A stretch of 64,000 bases of DNA from Geodermatophilus africanus. Lineage in GTDB: Bacteria > Actinomycetota > Actinomycetes > Mycobacteriales > Geodermatophilaceae. This document shows, piece by piece, positions 15,838 to 27,889 of this stretch. Below the pieces are notes generated by a model. It was not told the DNA's origin. It saw nothing but the letters and a program-made list of their open reading frames with translations, and searched no databases. Made by a program: the position numbers and the translations under genes. Numbering within the stretch: position 1 is the stretch's first letter; each line of letters begins with the position of its first letter. The DNA lies in contig NZ_FNOT01000002.1 of the NCBI RefSeq assembly GCF_900107105.1, forward strand, positions 490,792 to 554,791, written 5' to 3'.

Positions 15838-17769
15838 ATGGCCACCCAGGCCAGCGACAGCAAGTACGAGCAGCTCGCCGACGGCGTCCTGCGCGGTGTC
15901 GGCGGCGCCGAGAACGTGGCGTCGGTGACGCACTGCGCGACCCGGCTGCGGTTCGCGCTCAAGGACAAGGCGAAGGCCGACAAGGCCGCGGTCGAGGCGA
16001 CCCGGGGGGTGATTGCGGTCGTCGAGGCCGGCGGTCAGTTCCAGGTCGTCGTCGGCAACACGGTCGGCAGGGTCTACGAGGCGCTCGCCGCCAAGCCGGG
16101 GGTGACCGTCGGCGCCGGAGGTGGTCAGGGCGGGCTCCTGGCGAAGGCCATCGACCTGGTCACCAGCATCTTCACGCCCTTCCTGTGGGTCCTGGCCGCG
16201 ACCGGCCTGCTCAAGGCCCTGCTCGCCGTCGGGGTACGGATCGCTCCGGACTTCGCCGCGACGACGACGTACGCCATCCTGTTCGCCGCCGGCGACGCGG
16301 TGTTCCAGTTCCTGCCGGTCCTGTTGGCGGTGACCGCGGCCAAGAAGTTCCGGGCCAACCAGTTCACCGCGATCGCCATCGCCGGCGCGCTGATCTACTC
16401 CGCGACGATCGCCGTGCTGCCCGGTGCTGACGGCACGACGGTGACGCTGCAGGCCTTCGCCGGCGCGGGCGGGCAGATCACCTTCCTCGGCATCCCCGTC
16501 GTGATGATCAGCTACCTGTCCGCGGTCATCCCGACGATCCTCGCTGTCTACGCGCAGTCCCACCTCGAGCGCGGGCTCGACCGGGTGCTGCCGGAGGCGC
16601 TGCGCAATTTCCTCACCCCGCTGGTGGTCATCGCCGTCATCGTGCCGCTGACCTTCCTGCTCATCGGCCCGGTGGCCGATTGGGTCGGTCGCGGTCTGTC
16701 CGGGGGTGTCGGCGGGCTGTGGAGCCTCAGCCCGGCGATCGGCGGCGCCATCCTCGGCGGCCTGTGGCAGGTGTTCGTCATCTTCGGCGTCCACTGGGGC
16801 TTCGTCCCGGTCATGGTGCAGGACCTGGCCACGCAGGGGCACTCGGTGCTCACCGGCCCGCTGTTCGCCGCCGTCCTCGCCCAGGCCGCCGCGTGCTTCG
16901 CGGTCTTCCTCAAGACCCGCAACCGCGAGCTCAAGGAGGTCGCCGGCCCGGCGAGCATCTCCGGATTCCTGGCCGGGATCACCGAGCCGGGGATCTACGG
17001 TGTCACCCTGCGGCTGAAGAAGCCCTTCGTGTATGGGGTGATCGGCGGCGCGGTCGGCGGTGCCATCGCCGCGGCCGGCGGCTCGGCCGCCGAGGGCTTC
17101 GTCCTCCCCGGGGCCATCACGATCACCTCGACGCTCAACATCGGCAACTTCACCCTGCAGCTCGTGGGGACTGGCCTGGCGATGGCCATCGCGTTCAGCC
17201 TGACGTTCGTGCTGGGCTTCACGGACCTGCCCGCTGCCGCGCCGGCCGCGGACGAGGACGCGGTCGACCCGGTGCGGGTCGGCGAGGTGCCCAGCGAGGC
17301 CGTCGCCGTCGGCGCGCCCGTCGCCGGTCAGGCCGTGCCGCTGGCCGCCGTCCCGGACCAGGTGTTCTCCTCCGGGAAGATGGGTGCGGGCCTGGCCGTC
17401 GTTCCGGCCGAGGGCCGCGCCCACGCGCCGGTCGCCGGGACCGTGCTGGCCGCGATGCCGCACGCCTACGGGATCAGGACCGACTCCGGTCTCGAGGTGC
17501 TCGTGCACATCGGCATCGACACCGTCCGGCTCGACGGGGCGCACTTCACCCCCCGCGTCGCCCAGGGCGAGCGCGTCGAGGCCGGGCAGCTCCTGGCGGA
17601 GTTCGACATCGAGGGCATCAAGGCGGCGGGCTACAACCCGATCACCGTCATGCTCGTCACGAACCCGGGGAACTACTCGGTCGTCGTCCCCGAGGCCATC
17701 GAAGACGTCCGCGAGGGCGACCCGGTGCTCGACCTCACCGCCCTGACCGCCGAACCGGCGACCCGCTGA
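15838..17769 (+). CDS. bglF: Beta-glucoside-specific PTS transporter, EIIBCA fusion
   Basis: 643 aa in the membrane. It imports aryl-beta-glucosides or cellobiose-like sugars and phosphorylates them with phosphate from HPr. EIIB (about 1-90) has the phosphocysteine Cys33 in VTHCATRLRF. EIIC (about 105-470) has some ten membrane segments and the signature GITEPGIYGVTLRLKKPF. EIIA (about 500-640) has GKMGAGLAVVPAEG and the phosphohistidine His557 in LVHIGIDTVRLDG. Domain order B-C-A equals BglF/BglP. ATG at 15838 has GAGGAGGGG upstream. It is the first gene after the RAT/terminator leader and should be induced by antitermination. A 38-base perfect hairpin follows its stop. Confidence 0.95.
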   Translation: MATQASDSKYEQLADGVLRGVGGAENVASVTHCATRLRFALKDKAKADKAAVEATRGVIAVVEAGGQFQVVVGNTVGRVYEALAAKPGVTVGAGGGQGGLLAKAIDLVTSIFTPFLWVLAATGLLKALLAVGVRIAPDFAATTTYAILFAAGDAVFQFLPVLLAVTAAKKFRANQFTAIAIAGALIYSATIAVLPGADGTTVTLQAFAGAGGQITFLGIPVVMISYLSAVIPTILAVYAQSHLERGLDRVLPEALRNFLTPLVVIAVIVPLTFLLIGPVADWVGRGLSGGVGGLWSLSPAIGGAILGGLWQVFVIFGVHWGFVPVMVQDLATQGHSVLTGPLFAAVLAQAAACFAVFLKTRNRELKEVAGPASISGFLAGITEPGIYGVTLRLKKPFVYGVIGGAVGGAIAAAGGSAAEGFVLPGAITITSTLNIGNFTLQLVGTGLAMAIAFSLTFVLGFTDLPAAAPAADEDAVDPVRVGEVPSEAVAVGAPVAGQAVPLAAVPDQVFSSGKMGAGLAVVPAEGRAHAPVAGTVLAAMPHAYGIRTDSGLEVLVHIGIDTVRLDGAHFTPRVAQGERVEAGQLLAEFDIEGIKAAGYNPITVMLVTNPGNYSVVVPEAIEDVREGDPVLDLTALTAEPATR

Positions 17770-20784
<3,015 letters not shown>

Positions 20785-20827
20785 GCGCCTGACCCGGCCG
20801 GCCCCGTCGTCCACGAGAGGAGGGACG

Positions 20828-21697
20828 GTGCACATCACCAAGGTGTTCAACAACAACGTCGTCCTCGCGGTGGACGCACGGGGCCGCGAGCTCGTGCTCT
20901 CCGGTCGCGGGCTCGGGTTCAAGGCCGTACCCGGCGCGGAGATCGACCAGAGCCGGGTCGAGAAGACCTTCGTCGCGGGCGGCTCGACGAGCGCCGAGCG
21001 GCTGGCGGCCTTCGTCGACGAGATCCCCATCGAGGACATCGAGGTCACCGAGGAGATCCTGACCGCCGCCCGCGACACCCTCGGCCCGCACGTCACCGAT
21101 GCACTGCTCGTGCCCTTGGCCGACCACGTCAGCTTCGCGCTGCGGCGGACACGGGAGCGCGTCGCGGAGATCGAGTACCCGCTGCGCTGGGAGGTGCAGC
21201 ACCTGTACCCGGCGGAGGCGGCCTTCGCGCGCGAAGCGCTGGGCATCATCGAGCGACGCCGCGGGGTGCGGCTACCGGAGCTGGAGGCGGTGCCCCTGGC
21301 CCTGCACCTGGTCAACGCGCAGTTCGGCGCACCGGACCTGGGGACCACGGCGCGCATGACCGAGGTGCTGCGGGAGACCCTGGACGTCGTCCGCGCGCAA
21401 TTCGGGATCGACATCGACGAGGCCTCGGTGCCGGTCGCCCGCTTCGTCACCCACCTGCGGTACCTGTTCAACCGGCAGCAGCAGGGCACCCGGTCACCCG
21501 ACGTCGGCACCCTGCTCATCGACGCCATGCGCACCACCCACCCCCGGGAGCACGCCTGCGCGGTCCGCATCGCGGACCTGCTGACCACCCGCTTCGGCTG
21601 GGACGTCGGCGGCGAGGAGGTCCTCTACCTGGCTCTGCACGTCGCCCGGCTCACCGCCGACGCGCTCTCCCGCAACCCGACCACCCCAGGAAGCTGA
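20828..21697 (+). CDS. bglG: BglG/LicT-family transcriptional antiterminator
   Basis: 289 aa. Residues 1-58 form the RNA-binding CAT domain (ITKVFNNNVVLAVDARGREL, LSGRGLGFKAVPG). PRD1 (about 65-170) carries His100 (LADHVSFAL) and His160 (LALHLVNAQF). PRD2 (about 171-285) carries His209 (FVTHLRYLFN) and His271 (LALHVARL). All four phosphorylation-site histidines are present, so both EII-mediated inhibition and HPr activation are possible. GTG at 20828 follows GAGAGGAGGG. Its target is the RAT at 15702-15731 in the leader of its own operon. Confidence 0.95.
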   Translation: MHITKVFNNNVVLAVDARGRELVLSGRGLGFKAVPGAEIDQSRVEKTFVAGGSTSAERLAAFVDEIPIEDIEVTEEILTAARDTLGPHVTDALLVPLADHVSFALRRTRERVAEIEYPLRWEVQHLYPAEAAFAREALGIIERRRGVRLPELEAVPLALHLVNAQFGAPDLGTTARMTEVLRETLDVVRAQFGIDIDEASVPVARFVTHLRYLFNRQQQGTRSPDVGTLLIDAMRTTHPREHACAVRIADLLTTRFGWDVGGEEVLYLALHVARLTADALSRNPTTPGS

Positions 21698-21702
21698 CGC
21701 CC

Positions 21703-21948
21703 GTGACCACACCCGACCCGCGCGACGTGCTCGCCTTCGTCGGCGGCGCCGACAACGTCGCCGCGCTGACCCACTGCTGGGCCCGGCTGCGCTTCACGCT
21801 GCGGGACGACGCCGCCGTGGACGAGCCCGCCCTCACCGCCCTGCCCGGAGTCGTCATGGTCATCCACCAGGGCGGCGAGCTGCACGTCGCCCTGCGGTCG
21901 GGTGTCGCGCAGGCGCACGACGCCGTTGCTGCTCTGCTGGGCACCTGA
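21703..21948 (+). CDS. Stand-alone PTS EIIB domain, glucose/glucoside superfamily
   Basis: 81 aa, equal to the EIIB part of the transporter. It has the phosphocysteine site Cys25 in ALTHCWARLRFTLRD and the second conserved strand LPGVVMVIHQGGELHVAL. GTG at 21703 lies 5 bases after the BglG-type gene stop, so the two are translationally linked. An orphan EIIB beside an EIIBCA is unusual: it could relay phosphate to or from the PRD domains, serve another EIIC, or be a fragment of a lost transporter. The clean ends argue against plain debris. Confidence 0.85.
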   Translation: MTTPDPRDVLAFVGGADNVAALTHCWARLRFTLRDDAAVDEPALTALPGVVMVIHQGGELHVALRSGVAQAHDAVAALLGT

Positions 21949-22257
21949 GAAGGGGACGACAGCGACGGGAGGACAGTGACCGTCAGCTGCACCGCCGGCC
22001 CCCACCGGCCTGGGGGGTCACCGCCCAGGCGCCGCTGGCGCCGCACCCCCGGTCAGGCTCACCCTCACCAGTGGTCCGCCGGCTGCTCTCGACGCGGTCC
22101 TCACCAGCATCACCTCGGGCGTGAAGCGCGGCGACGAGGCCACCGCGGAGAGCAGAGCAGCCGCCAGATGCACGACGCCCACGGCCTGGCGCGGGTCGCC
22201 AACCGACGGTGGCGTTGACGACGGGACCCGAACCGCAATCAGGAGCAAGGAGTCGGT
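21949..22257. other. Intergenic after the bgl operon
   Basis: About 310 bases with no recognised gene. I saw no T-rich terminator. Confidence 0.35.
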
Positions 22258-22752
22258 GTGGGTCGCAAGGCGGTGTTCCTGGACGTCGATGGGACGTTCG
22301 TCAACGATCGCGGGGTCGTCCCGCCGAGCGCACGGAAGGCGGTGGTCGCTGCCCGCGCCAACGGGCACGAGGTCTTCTTGTGCACCGGCCTATCGATGGC
22401 CGAGCTGCGGGGCGAGATCGTGGAGCCGGGTTTCGATGGCGTCATCGCCTCGGCAGTGCTCGGTACCAGTCTCCGTCTCCCGGCGCCGCACCATTCAGAT
22501 GGCGTCCCTGAGGCCGCCTCCAGGGCACCGCGTCGAAGGGAGAGTCGGTGGCTGGGCGACCAACTTACGACCAACAAACCACCGTCAGCCTCAGGTACGA
22601 CCCAACAGTCGCCGACGAGCTACTCCGCGAGTGACCTGCATGTCCATCGTCGACCAACGGTGATCAATGACCTCAAGATCAACTCGCAGGATTCCACGGT
22701 CGGCGCGGTCTCCAAGGCGACTGGCCCGCACAGACGGGAGTCGCTGCCCTGA
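22258..22752 (+). pseudogene. HAD-family (Cof-type) phosphatase, truncated
   Basis: GTG at 22258 after AAGGAG starts GRKAVFLDVDGTFVNDRGVV, with the HAD nucleophile motif DVDGT, then PPSARKAVVAARANGHEVFL and CTGLSMAELRGEIVEPGFDG. Resemblance stops near 22450. The remaining 100 codons are compositionally random (Ser/Arg/Thr-rich), and the cap and the motif III/IV half are missing. The first 65 residues are a genuine Cof/HAD-IIB N terminus joined to unrelated sequence by a deletion. Confidence 0.7.
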
Positions 22753-22936
22753 TCGTCGCGTTCGCGGCCAGGTCAGGAGGTCATCAGGGCGAGTCGGCAT
22801 TCAGCAGGTTCACTGGAGAAGAACTGAGGCCTTCGGAAGACTGCCGAGATCGCTCGCGGTCCCCTGTGCTGGCTCCAGTAGTCCGCCGGTTACCCGTGGT
22901 CGACGAATCCGCGTGACTCCTCAGCAGGGAACCGGC
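22453..22936. other. No recognisable gene of its own
   Basis: Sequence between the HAD breakpoint and the recombinase gene. The AT content is slightly higher around 22560-22700. No family match seen. Confidence 0.3.
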
Positions 22937-23859
22937 TCACAGCCGGTCGCCCAAGGAGAGACGCCGGTGCGCGTCGTGGGCGCGCTCGACGGCGGTGGAG
23001 GCGGCGTAGCGGGACAGCATGTCGTCGCTGCGCCAGCCGGCGAGCATCATCAAGTCGCGTTGCTGTCCGCCGCCGGCGAGCCAGCGGTGGGCAAAGGTGT
23101 GCCCGAACCGGTGCGGGTGCACGTCGGCGACCCGGCCTGCGCGGCGCGGATGTGGAGGACGTCGCGGGCGTCGTCGGGGGTCATCGGTCCGCGCTGGCCG
23201 AGCAGCAGCCGCGTTGACCGGGCGTGCGGATGCAGCGCCCGCACCCGCAGATAGCGGTCCACGGCCTGGGCGGTCCTCGCGCCGAACGGCACCACGCTGG
23301 GGCGGGAGCCCTTGCCGGTGACGTAGGCCAGCTCCCGGTCCAGGTCGACGTCGGTCAGCTCCAGTCCGCACAGCTCGGACACCCGCACGCCGGTGTCGAG
23401 CAGCAGTCGCAGTACCACCTCGTCGCGGCGGCCGAGGAAGACGGCGCGGTCGAAGATGCCGGGCCGGCCGCGGCCGACCGCGCAGGCCTTGAGCAGCGCG
23501 GCGATCTCGTCGTCGGTGAGGATCGGCACCGGCTTATCGGGCGGGCTGGGGATCTCGATGCCGTCGGTGGGGGCCTTCTCGAGTTCTCCTTCGGTGACCA
23601 GCCAGCGGCAGAATCGGCGCATGCCGCGCAGCCGGGTGCCGACGGTGGAGGGCTCGTACGTCTCGGCCAGCTCGGCCAGCCAGGCGCTGATCGCGTGCCT
23701 GGTCAGCTCGTCCAACGTCGCCGGCCGGCCGCGATCGGCGAGCCAGCGGCTGAAGTAGACGACGGACTGGCCATACAGCTCGATGGTCCGCGGCGCCTTG
23801 GCGGCGGCCCGCAGGTGCCGCCGGAAGGACGCCAGCAGGTCCTCGAGCCGGATCGTCAC
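22937..23859 (-). pseudogene. XerC/D-like tyrosine recombinase with one frameshift
   Basis: The N-terminal SAM-like core-binding domain reads FRRHLRAAAKAPRTIELYGQ and SRWLADRGRPATLDELTRHA. The catalytic domain has Arg I in [20 protein letters not shown] and the Lys in [14 protein letters not shown] one-base loss in the run near 23130-23140 moves the rest to another frame, which reads [20 protein letters not shown] (HxxR), [15 protein letters not shown] with the catalytic Tyr, and LSLGDRL to TGA at 22937. All catalytic residues survive across the two frames, so this is either very recent damage or a sequencing error. A partial relative lies at 5011-5194. Confidence 0.85.
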
Positions 23860-24257
23860 CGCGGCAGGTCATCGGGTGAGTGAGCGCTGTGCCAGGTCCC
23901 CAGGAGCGGCGGGATCAGCCGTTCGCTGGTGGGACGCTTGGCCCTGCTCGGTTGGACCCGCATGGGTTCTCCCGGCATCTTCGGGGAGCGGAACCCGATA
24001 GCGCTGTGCAGAGCGGGAAATCCCAGGTCGCGCATGAGCGTAGACAGGCGGGTTATCGGGTGAGTTCTCGCGCCCGGAACTTGTTCAGATGCCCGTCCCG
24101 TGCCCTCCCGGTCCTGATCTTCGCCCCGCTGTCGAGCCGGCCACCCATCCGTCTGGTGCGGGGCGTGGCGAGGGGGCACCGGCCACGGGCGTTCCTGCTG
24201 CGTCCGAGGAGGAGCACGGCGCTTCTGCACATGCCGGTGCCGGCACGGAGGTACCGG
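23860..24257. other. Intergenic, nothing recognised
   Basis: About 400 bases between the recombinase start and the RelE stop. Open frames exist but none resembles a known family. If the recombinase was element-borne, an attachment site could lie here; I could not identify one. Confidence 0.3.
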
Positions 24258-24533
24258 TCAGCCGTAGACGTCGGCGCGGTGCGAGATGCGCACGACTCTG
24301 ACGAGGACCTCGTCGTCGTGGATCGAGTAGATGACGCGGTACTGGCCCCGTCGCGCGGACCAGTAGCCCTCGAGGTCGAAGCGCAGCGGCTTCCCGACGC
24401 GGTACGGGTCCGCAGTCAGCGGCCCGTAGAGGAAGTCGACGACCGCGACAGCCACCGGCTCGGGGAGGTCTCGCTCGATGGCACGCTTGGCCGCCGCAGA
24501 GAGGACGACGGTGTGGCGACGAGGGCCGGTCAC
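24258..24533 (-). CDS. RelE/ParE-family toxin
   Basis: 91 aa, normal for RelE toxins, which cleave ribosome-bound mRNA or bind gyrase. Motifs: VVLSAAAKRAIERDLPEPVA, FLYGPLTADPYRVGKPLRFD, LEGYWSARRGQYRVIYSIHD and VLVRVVRISHRADVYG. The C-terminal HRxDVY and the YRVIY strand are typical RelE active-side elements. Its ATG overlaps the antitoxin TGA (ATGA at 24530-24533), giving translational coupling. A decayed relative lies at 34141-34270. Confidence 0.92.
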   Translation of the reverse strand: MTGPRRHTVVLSAAAKRAIERDLPEPVAVAVVDFLYGPLTADPYRVGKPLRFDLEGYWSARRGQYRVIYSIHDDEVLVRVVRISHRADVYG

Positions 24534-24805
24534 CGCCGGCGGGCAGCGAGTGCGGCCCGCACCTCGGCCTCGCCGTAGACCTCACCGGCGGCCATCGCTT
24601 CCTCGGCCTGCCTGATGTCCGAGCGCGCTCGGGGATCGGAGAGGATCTCCAAGGTCTCCATCAGGGACTCGTAGTCCTCGACGGCGAGGATGACCGCGAC
24701 CGGGCTGCCGTTCCTCGTGATGGTGACGCGCTCGTGCGTGCTGGCGACCTCGTCGATCACCTGGCTGAAGTGCGCCTTGACCGCCGCCAGCGACTGCGTC
24801 GTCAT
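24530..24805 (-). CDS. Phd/YefM-family antitoxin
   Basis: 91 aa. The N-terminal DNA-binding half is SLAAVKAHFSQVIDEVASTH, then ERVTITRNGSPVAVILAVED and YESLMETLEILSDP. The C-terminal toxin-binding helix is acidic. The ATG at 24803-24805 sits about 8 bases after a CATAAT -10 box, so the mRNA may be leaderless. The protein should repress its own promoter together with RelE by binding the near-palindrome there. Confidence 0.92.
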   Translation of the reverse strand: MTTQSLAAVKAHFSQVIDEVASTHERVTITRNGSPVAVILAVEDYESLMETLEILSDPRARSDIRQAEEAMAAGEVYGEAEVRAALAARRR

Positions 24806-24840
24806 GACCTTAATTATGGTCAGCCGCCTGCTGCGGTCAA
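24806..24840 (-). promoter_or_regulatory. Antitoxin-toxin promoter and probable operator
   Basis: On the minus strand TTGACC (24835-24840) and CATAAT (24813-24818) are spaced by 16 bases. Transcription would start at or within a base or two of the antitoxin ATG. CCATAATTAAGG across the -10 is a near-palindrome and AT-rich against a GC-rich background, a likely YefM/RelE operator. Confidence 0.6.
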
Positions 24841-25172
24841 GGAACTCGGCCGGGGGCGCCCGGAGATGCGGTGTGGGTGGAATCTCGCAGTAGGAGCATC
24901 GATGATAGTGGTGATCCAGCCACCTGCTGCGACGTGGACACTCCAGGTCCCCAGGCCGTCCTCCCCGAGGGCCGCCTGCAGCGCTCGGGCCCACGCCTCG
25001 TCGTCATCGTCGATCGAGGATGCGCCGGACGCGACAGCGCGATGGCGGTGTGCGCTTGGGCGTACAGGAACCCTCGGCCACCAGCGTGCCGCGGAGTTGG
25101 CGGACGACGCCGACCACGGGTGGCTCGGGTCGCGGAGGCACGCCGGTCGAGGTCAGGACGCGCCCGAGCCTG
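24841..25172. other. Degraded sequence ahead of the IS1111-type transposase
   Basis: No intact gene. Short stretches near 25060-25120 (plus strand, for example RTGTLGHQRAAELADDADHG) vaguely recall the N-terminal linker of IS1111 transposases and may be its scrambled 5' part. Confidence 0.3.
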
Positions 25173-26221
25173 TGACCGGAGGAGTCGACCTCGACCTACT
25201 GGAAGGCGCCGTTCTACTGCCTGGAAGAGGTCATGACCACGTGGCTGCTCAACGCCGCGCACATCAAGGCCGTCCCGGGCCGCAAGACCGACGTCAAGGA
25301 TGCGGAGTGGATCGCGCAGCTGCTCGAGCACGGGCTGCTGAGCCCGTCGTTCGTGCCGCCTCCGGACATCCGCCGGTTGCGGATGCTGACCCGCTATCGG
25401 GTGCAGCTGATGGGCGACCGGACCCGGGACACGATCCGGCTGGAGCTGATGCTCGAGGACGCCTCGATCAGCTCTCCTCGGTCGCCTCCAACCTCACCAC
25501 GGCCTCGGCCCGGGCGATGCTGGGCGCGCTGATCGCCGGCGAGCAGGATCCCCGGGTCCTGGCCGACCTGGCCAAGGGCAAGATGCGGATCAAGATCCCG
25601 GCCCTGGCTGAGGCGCTGACCGGGCACTTCAACGCTGATCACGCCCAGCTGGCCGGCAGCATGCTGCACCGGCTGGAGCGGGTCGAGGCCGCGCTCGCCG
25701 AGCTGGACGCGGTGATTGCCGAGGCGTGCCAGCCGTGGGAGCACCAGCTGGAGCTGCTGCAAACCATCCCAGGAGTGGGGGAGAAGGTCGCGCAGGTGAT
25801 CCTGGCCGAGACCGGCGGAGACATGTCCCGCTTCCCCTCCGCGGCGCATCTGGCCGCCTGGGCCGGAGTGGCGCCGCCGAGCTACGAGTCCGCCGGCAAG
25901 CGCCGCCCGTCGGGCAGTCGGCACGGAAACAAGTGGCTGGCCGCAATGCTGGTGGAGGCTGCCGGCTCGGTCGGGCGGATGAAGGGCACGAACTACCTCC
26001 CCGCCCAGCACGCCCGCCTCACCGCCCGCCGGGGGATGGGCCGCGCCGCGGTCGCGCACTCGATCCTGGTCTCGGCCTACTACATCCTGCTGCGTGATGA
26101 GCCCTATCGAGAACTCGGCGCCGACTGGCTGGCCCGCCGCAACACCGAGGCGCACACCCGCCGGCTGATCGCCCAGCTCGAACGCCTCGGCCACACCGTG
26201 GTCCTCGACCCGGTCGCCTGA
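25173..26221 (+). pseudogene. IS110/IS1111-family transposase, 5'-truncated and frameshifted
   Basis: The first readable frame gives ESTSTYWKAPFYCLEEVMTT, NAAHIKAVPGRKTDVKDAEW and IAQLLEHGLLSPSFVPPPDI. A frameshift near 25470 leads into LSSVASNLTTASARAMLGAL, LLQTIPGVGEKVAQVILAET (transposase_20 helix-hairpin-helix), AHLAAWAGVAPPSYESAGKR and KWLAAMLVEAAGSV to the stop at 26221. The N-terminal RuvC-like segment with the first catalytic Asp is missing. A fragment that would supply exactly that part lies at 33805-33975. Confidence 0.85.
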
Positions 26222-26404
26222 CCAACTGCAGAAAGACAGGAGGACGGGCTTCGCCCGCCCCGCGCTGACGCGCGCCTGCAACACCGTTATTCACGGGTCT
26301 GTGTGGCACTTGATCTTGCAGGGCTCCAGTAAGAGCTTGACCTGACTCCCCCGTGGCTTCGAGCCCGCTACGAGACTGGGGGACGGCTAAGTGTGCGACT
26401 ACGT

Positions 26405-26610
26405 GCTCACCGCCAGAACCGGTCATAGACGGTATTCCATGGCCCATAGTGTTCCGGCAGGTCACTTTAGGCGATTCCGTCTTGCAATTGACGAGCATCC
26501 CGTTGGTCACTCGTCGGTCATGCCGCCTCGGGCGCCCTTTCGTACCAGAAGCCGGCAGCAACGGCTCGATTACAGCCCACTGCTCATCGGTCAGCTCACG
26601 CCTACGAACC
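26405..26610 (-). pseudogene. IS5-family transposase N-terminal remnant
   Basis: The minus strand reads RRRELTDEQWAVIEPLLPAS then GTKGRPRRHDRRVTNGML, the DUF4096-type N terminus of IS5-family transposases. After damage a second frame reads LPEHYGPWNTVYDRFWR, the next conserved block. The DDE catalytic domain is absent. Confidence 0.75.
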
Positions 26611-26621
26611 GCGACACAAGA

Positions 26622-27311
26622 TCAGACCAGGTAACCCTCACCCGCATTGAGAACGCTCTCGTTCCTGAGCGTGGGCAGGCCGGCGGCCAGTGCCGAGAGC
26701 GCCCGGACGAGGGTGGGCAGCAGCGCGGGGCGGGCGGCGGCAAGTTCGGGGTCCTCGGCATAGACCTGGGCCAGCACGGGTGGTGGATTGGCCGCCCGGT
26801 AGAGGTTGCCGGCGAGGCCGGCGGCCATGGCGACCAGCTCGCCGCCCTCGCGGTCGTTCAGGTCCGTGACGCCGGCGAGCTCGGCGCCCATCGCGGCGAC
26901 GTTGTCGTGCAGCGCGTGCTTGAACGTGCGGGCGGCGGGCGCGGAGACGTTGTGTTCGAGGCTGGTCGAGACGTGGCTGAGCAGGTCGCAGAAGAGGGGC
27001 TGGTCGACGAGGGTCTCGGCCAGTGCGGTCATCGCCTCGGTGGTGCCGTGGGCGGCACGCAGCCGGGGGGCGACGGTGCCTGCCCACCGTTGCCATTCCT
27101 CGGTGAGCAGCTCGAGGTAGATCTCCTCGCGGGTGCCGAAGTACCGCGCGATGTTCGACTTCGCGAGCCCGGCGGCCTCGGCCACCGCCCCCAGGCTCAC
27201 GGCACGCACCCCGGAGGCGCGGGCACAGTCGCGCGCGGCGGCGAGGATCGCCTCACGCCGCTGCTGCTTGTGCTCCGGCCGCCTTGCCCGGAGGAATGCC
27301 GATCGCGTCAT
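26622..27311 (-). CDS. TetR-family repressor of the aldehyde dehydrogenase operon
   Basis: 229 aa. N-terminal HTH at about residues 15-62: RREAILAAARDCARASGVRA, VSLGAVAEAAGLAKSNIARY and FGTREEIYLELL. The C-terminal ligand-binding domain is all-helical. It is divergent from the molybdenum aldehyde dehydrogenase operon, about 100 bases away. The shared intergenic stretch contains two copies of GGACGGCRTCC, which suggests it represses that operon until an aldehyde or related ligand binds. Confidence 0.9.
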   Translation of the reverse strand: MTRSAFLRARRPEHKQQRREAILAAARDCARASGVRAVSLGAVAEAAGLAKSNIARYFGTREEIYLELLTEEWQRWAGTVAPRLRAAHGTTEAMTALAETLVDQPLFCDLLSHVSTSLEHNVSAPAARTFKHALHDNVAAMGAELAGVTDLNDREGGELVAMAAGLAGNLYRAANPPPVLAQVYAEDPELAAARPALLPTLVRALSALAAGLPTLRNESVLNAGEGYLV

Positions 27312-27341
27312 TGCGCGGACAGCATAGGGCGCGACTTAAGA

Positions 27342-27374
27342 GGACGGCATCCGCTTGTTAGGCGGACGGCGTCC
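27342..27374. promoter_or_regulatory. Tandem operator in the tetR/dehydrogenase divergent region
   Basis: GGACGGCATCC (27342-27352) and GGACGGCGTCC (27364-27374) repeat with a 22-base period, about two helical turns. Each is an inverted repeat of GGACG/CGTCC (the first with one mismatch). They lie between the divergent genes, flanked by TTAA sequences. They are good candidates for binding of two TetR dimers. Confidence 0.65.
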
Positions 27375-27412
27375 GGTTAACGTGATTGCGCCGGGGGTCT
27401 GAGAGGAGTCGA

Positions 27413-27889
27413 GTGACCGAGATGCGGATGAAGGTGAACGGCTCCGTCGAGTCCCTGGACGTCGAGCCGTGGGTGAGCCTGCTCGACGCGCTGCGTGACC
27501 GGCTCGGGGTGACCGGCCCGAAGAAGGGCTGCGACCAGGGCGCCTGCGGTGCCTGCACGGTGCTCGTCGACGGCATGCGGATCAATGCGTGCCTGGCCCT
27601 GGCCGTCCAGTACGACGGCAGGGAGATCACCACCATCGAGGGGGTGGCGCATCCGCTGCAGGAGGCGTTCGTCCGCCACGACGGGTTCCAGTGCGGCTAC
27701 TGCACCCCCGGTCAGATCTGCTCGGCGATCGGGATGCTCGCCGAGTACGAGGCCGGGATGCCCAGCGCCGTCACCGAGTCACCCGGGCTCGACGAGGCCG
27801 AGATCAGGGAACGGATGAGCGGGAACCTCTGCCGCTGCGGCGCGTACAACGGCATCGTCGACGCGATCATGGACGTGACCGGGCGATGA
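27413..27889 (+). CDS. Aldehyde dehydrogenase, [2Fe-2S] subunit (PaoA/YagT-like)
   Basis: 158 aa. It transfers electrons from the Mo cofactor to FAD. Plant-type cluster: [20 protein letters not shown] with a further Cys (INACLALAV). Second cluster: [20 protein letters not shown] and [20 protein letters not shown] at 27413 follows GAGAGGA; a downstream ATG (residue 4) is the alternative. The product begins directly with MRMKVNG. There is no twin-arginine signal as in E. coli PaoA, so the complex should be cytoplasmic. ATGA overlap with the next gene. Confidence 0.92.
   Translation: MTEMRMKVNGSVESLDVEPWVSLLDALRDRLGVTGPKKGCDQGACGACTVLVDGMRINACLALAVQYDGREITTIEGVAHPLQEAFVRHDGFQCGYCTPGQICSAIGMLAEYEAGMPSAVTESPGLDEAEIRERMSGNLCRCGAYNGIVDAIMDVTGR

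Noticed and set aside
22880..22960. GGAACCGG...CAGCCGGTCGCCC stretch that looked like a riboswitch or rho-independent structure
   Set aside because: The right half is the coding 3' end of the recombinase, and no riboswitch consensus fits.
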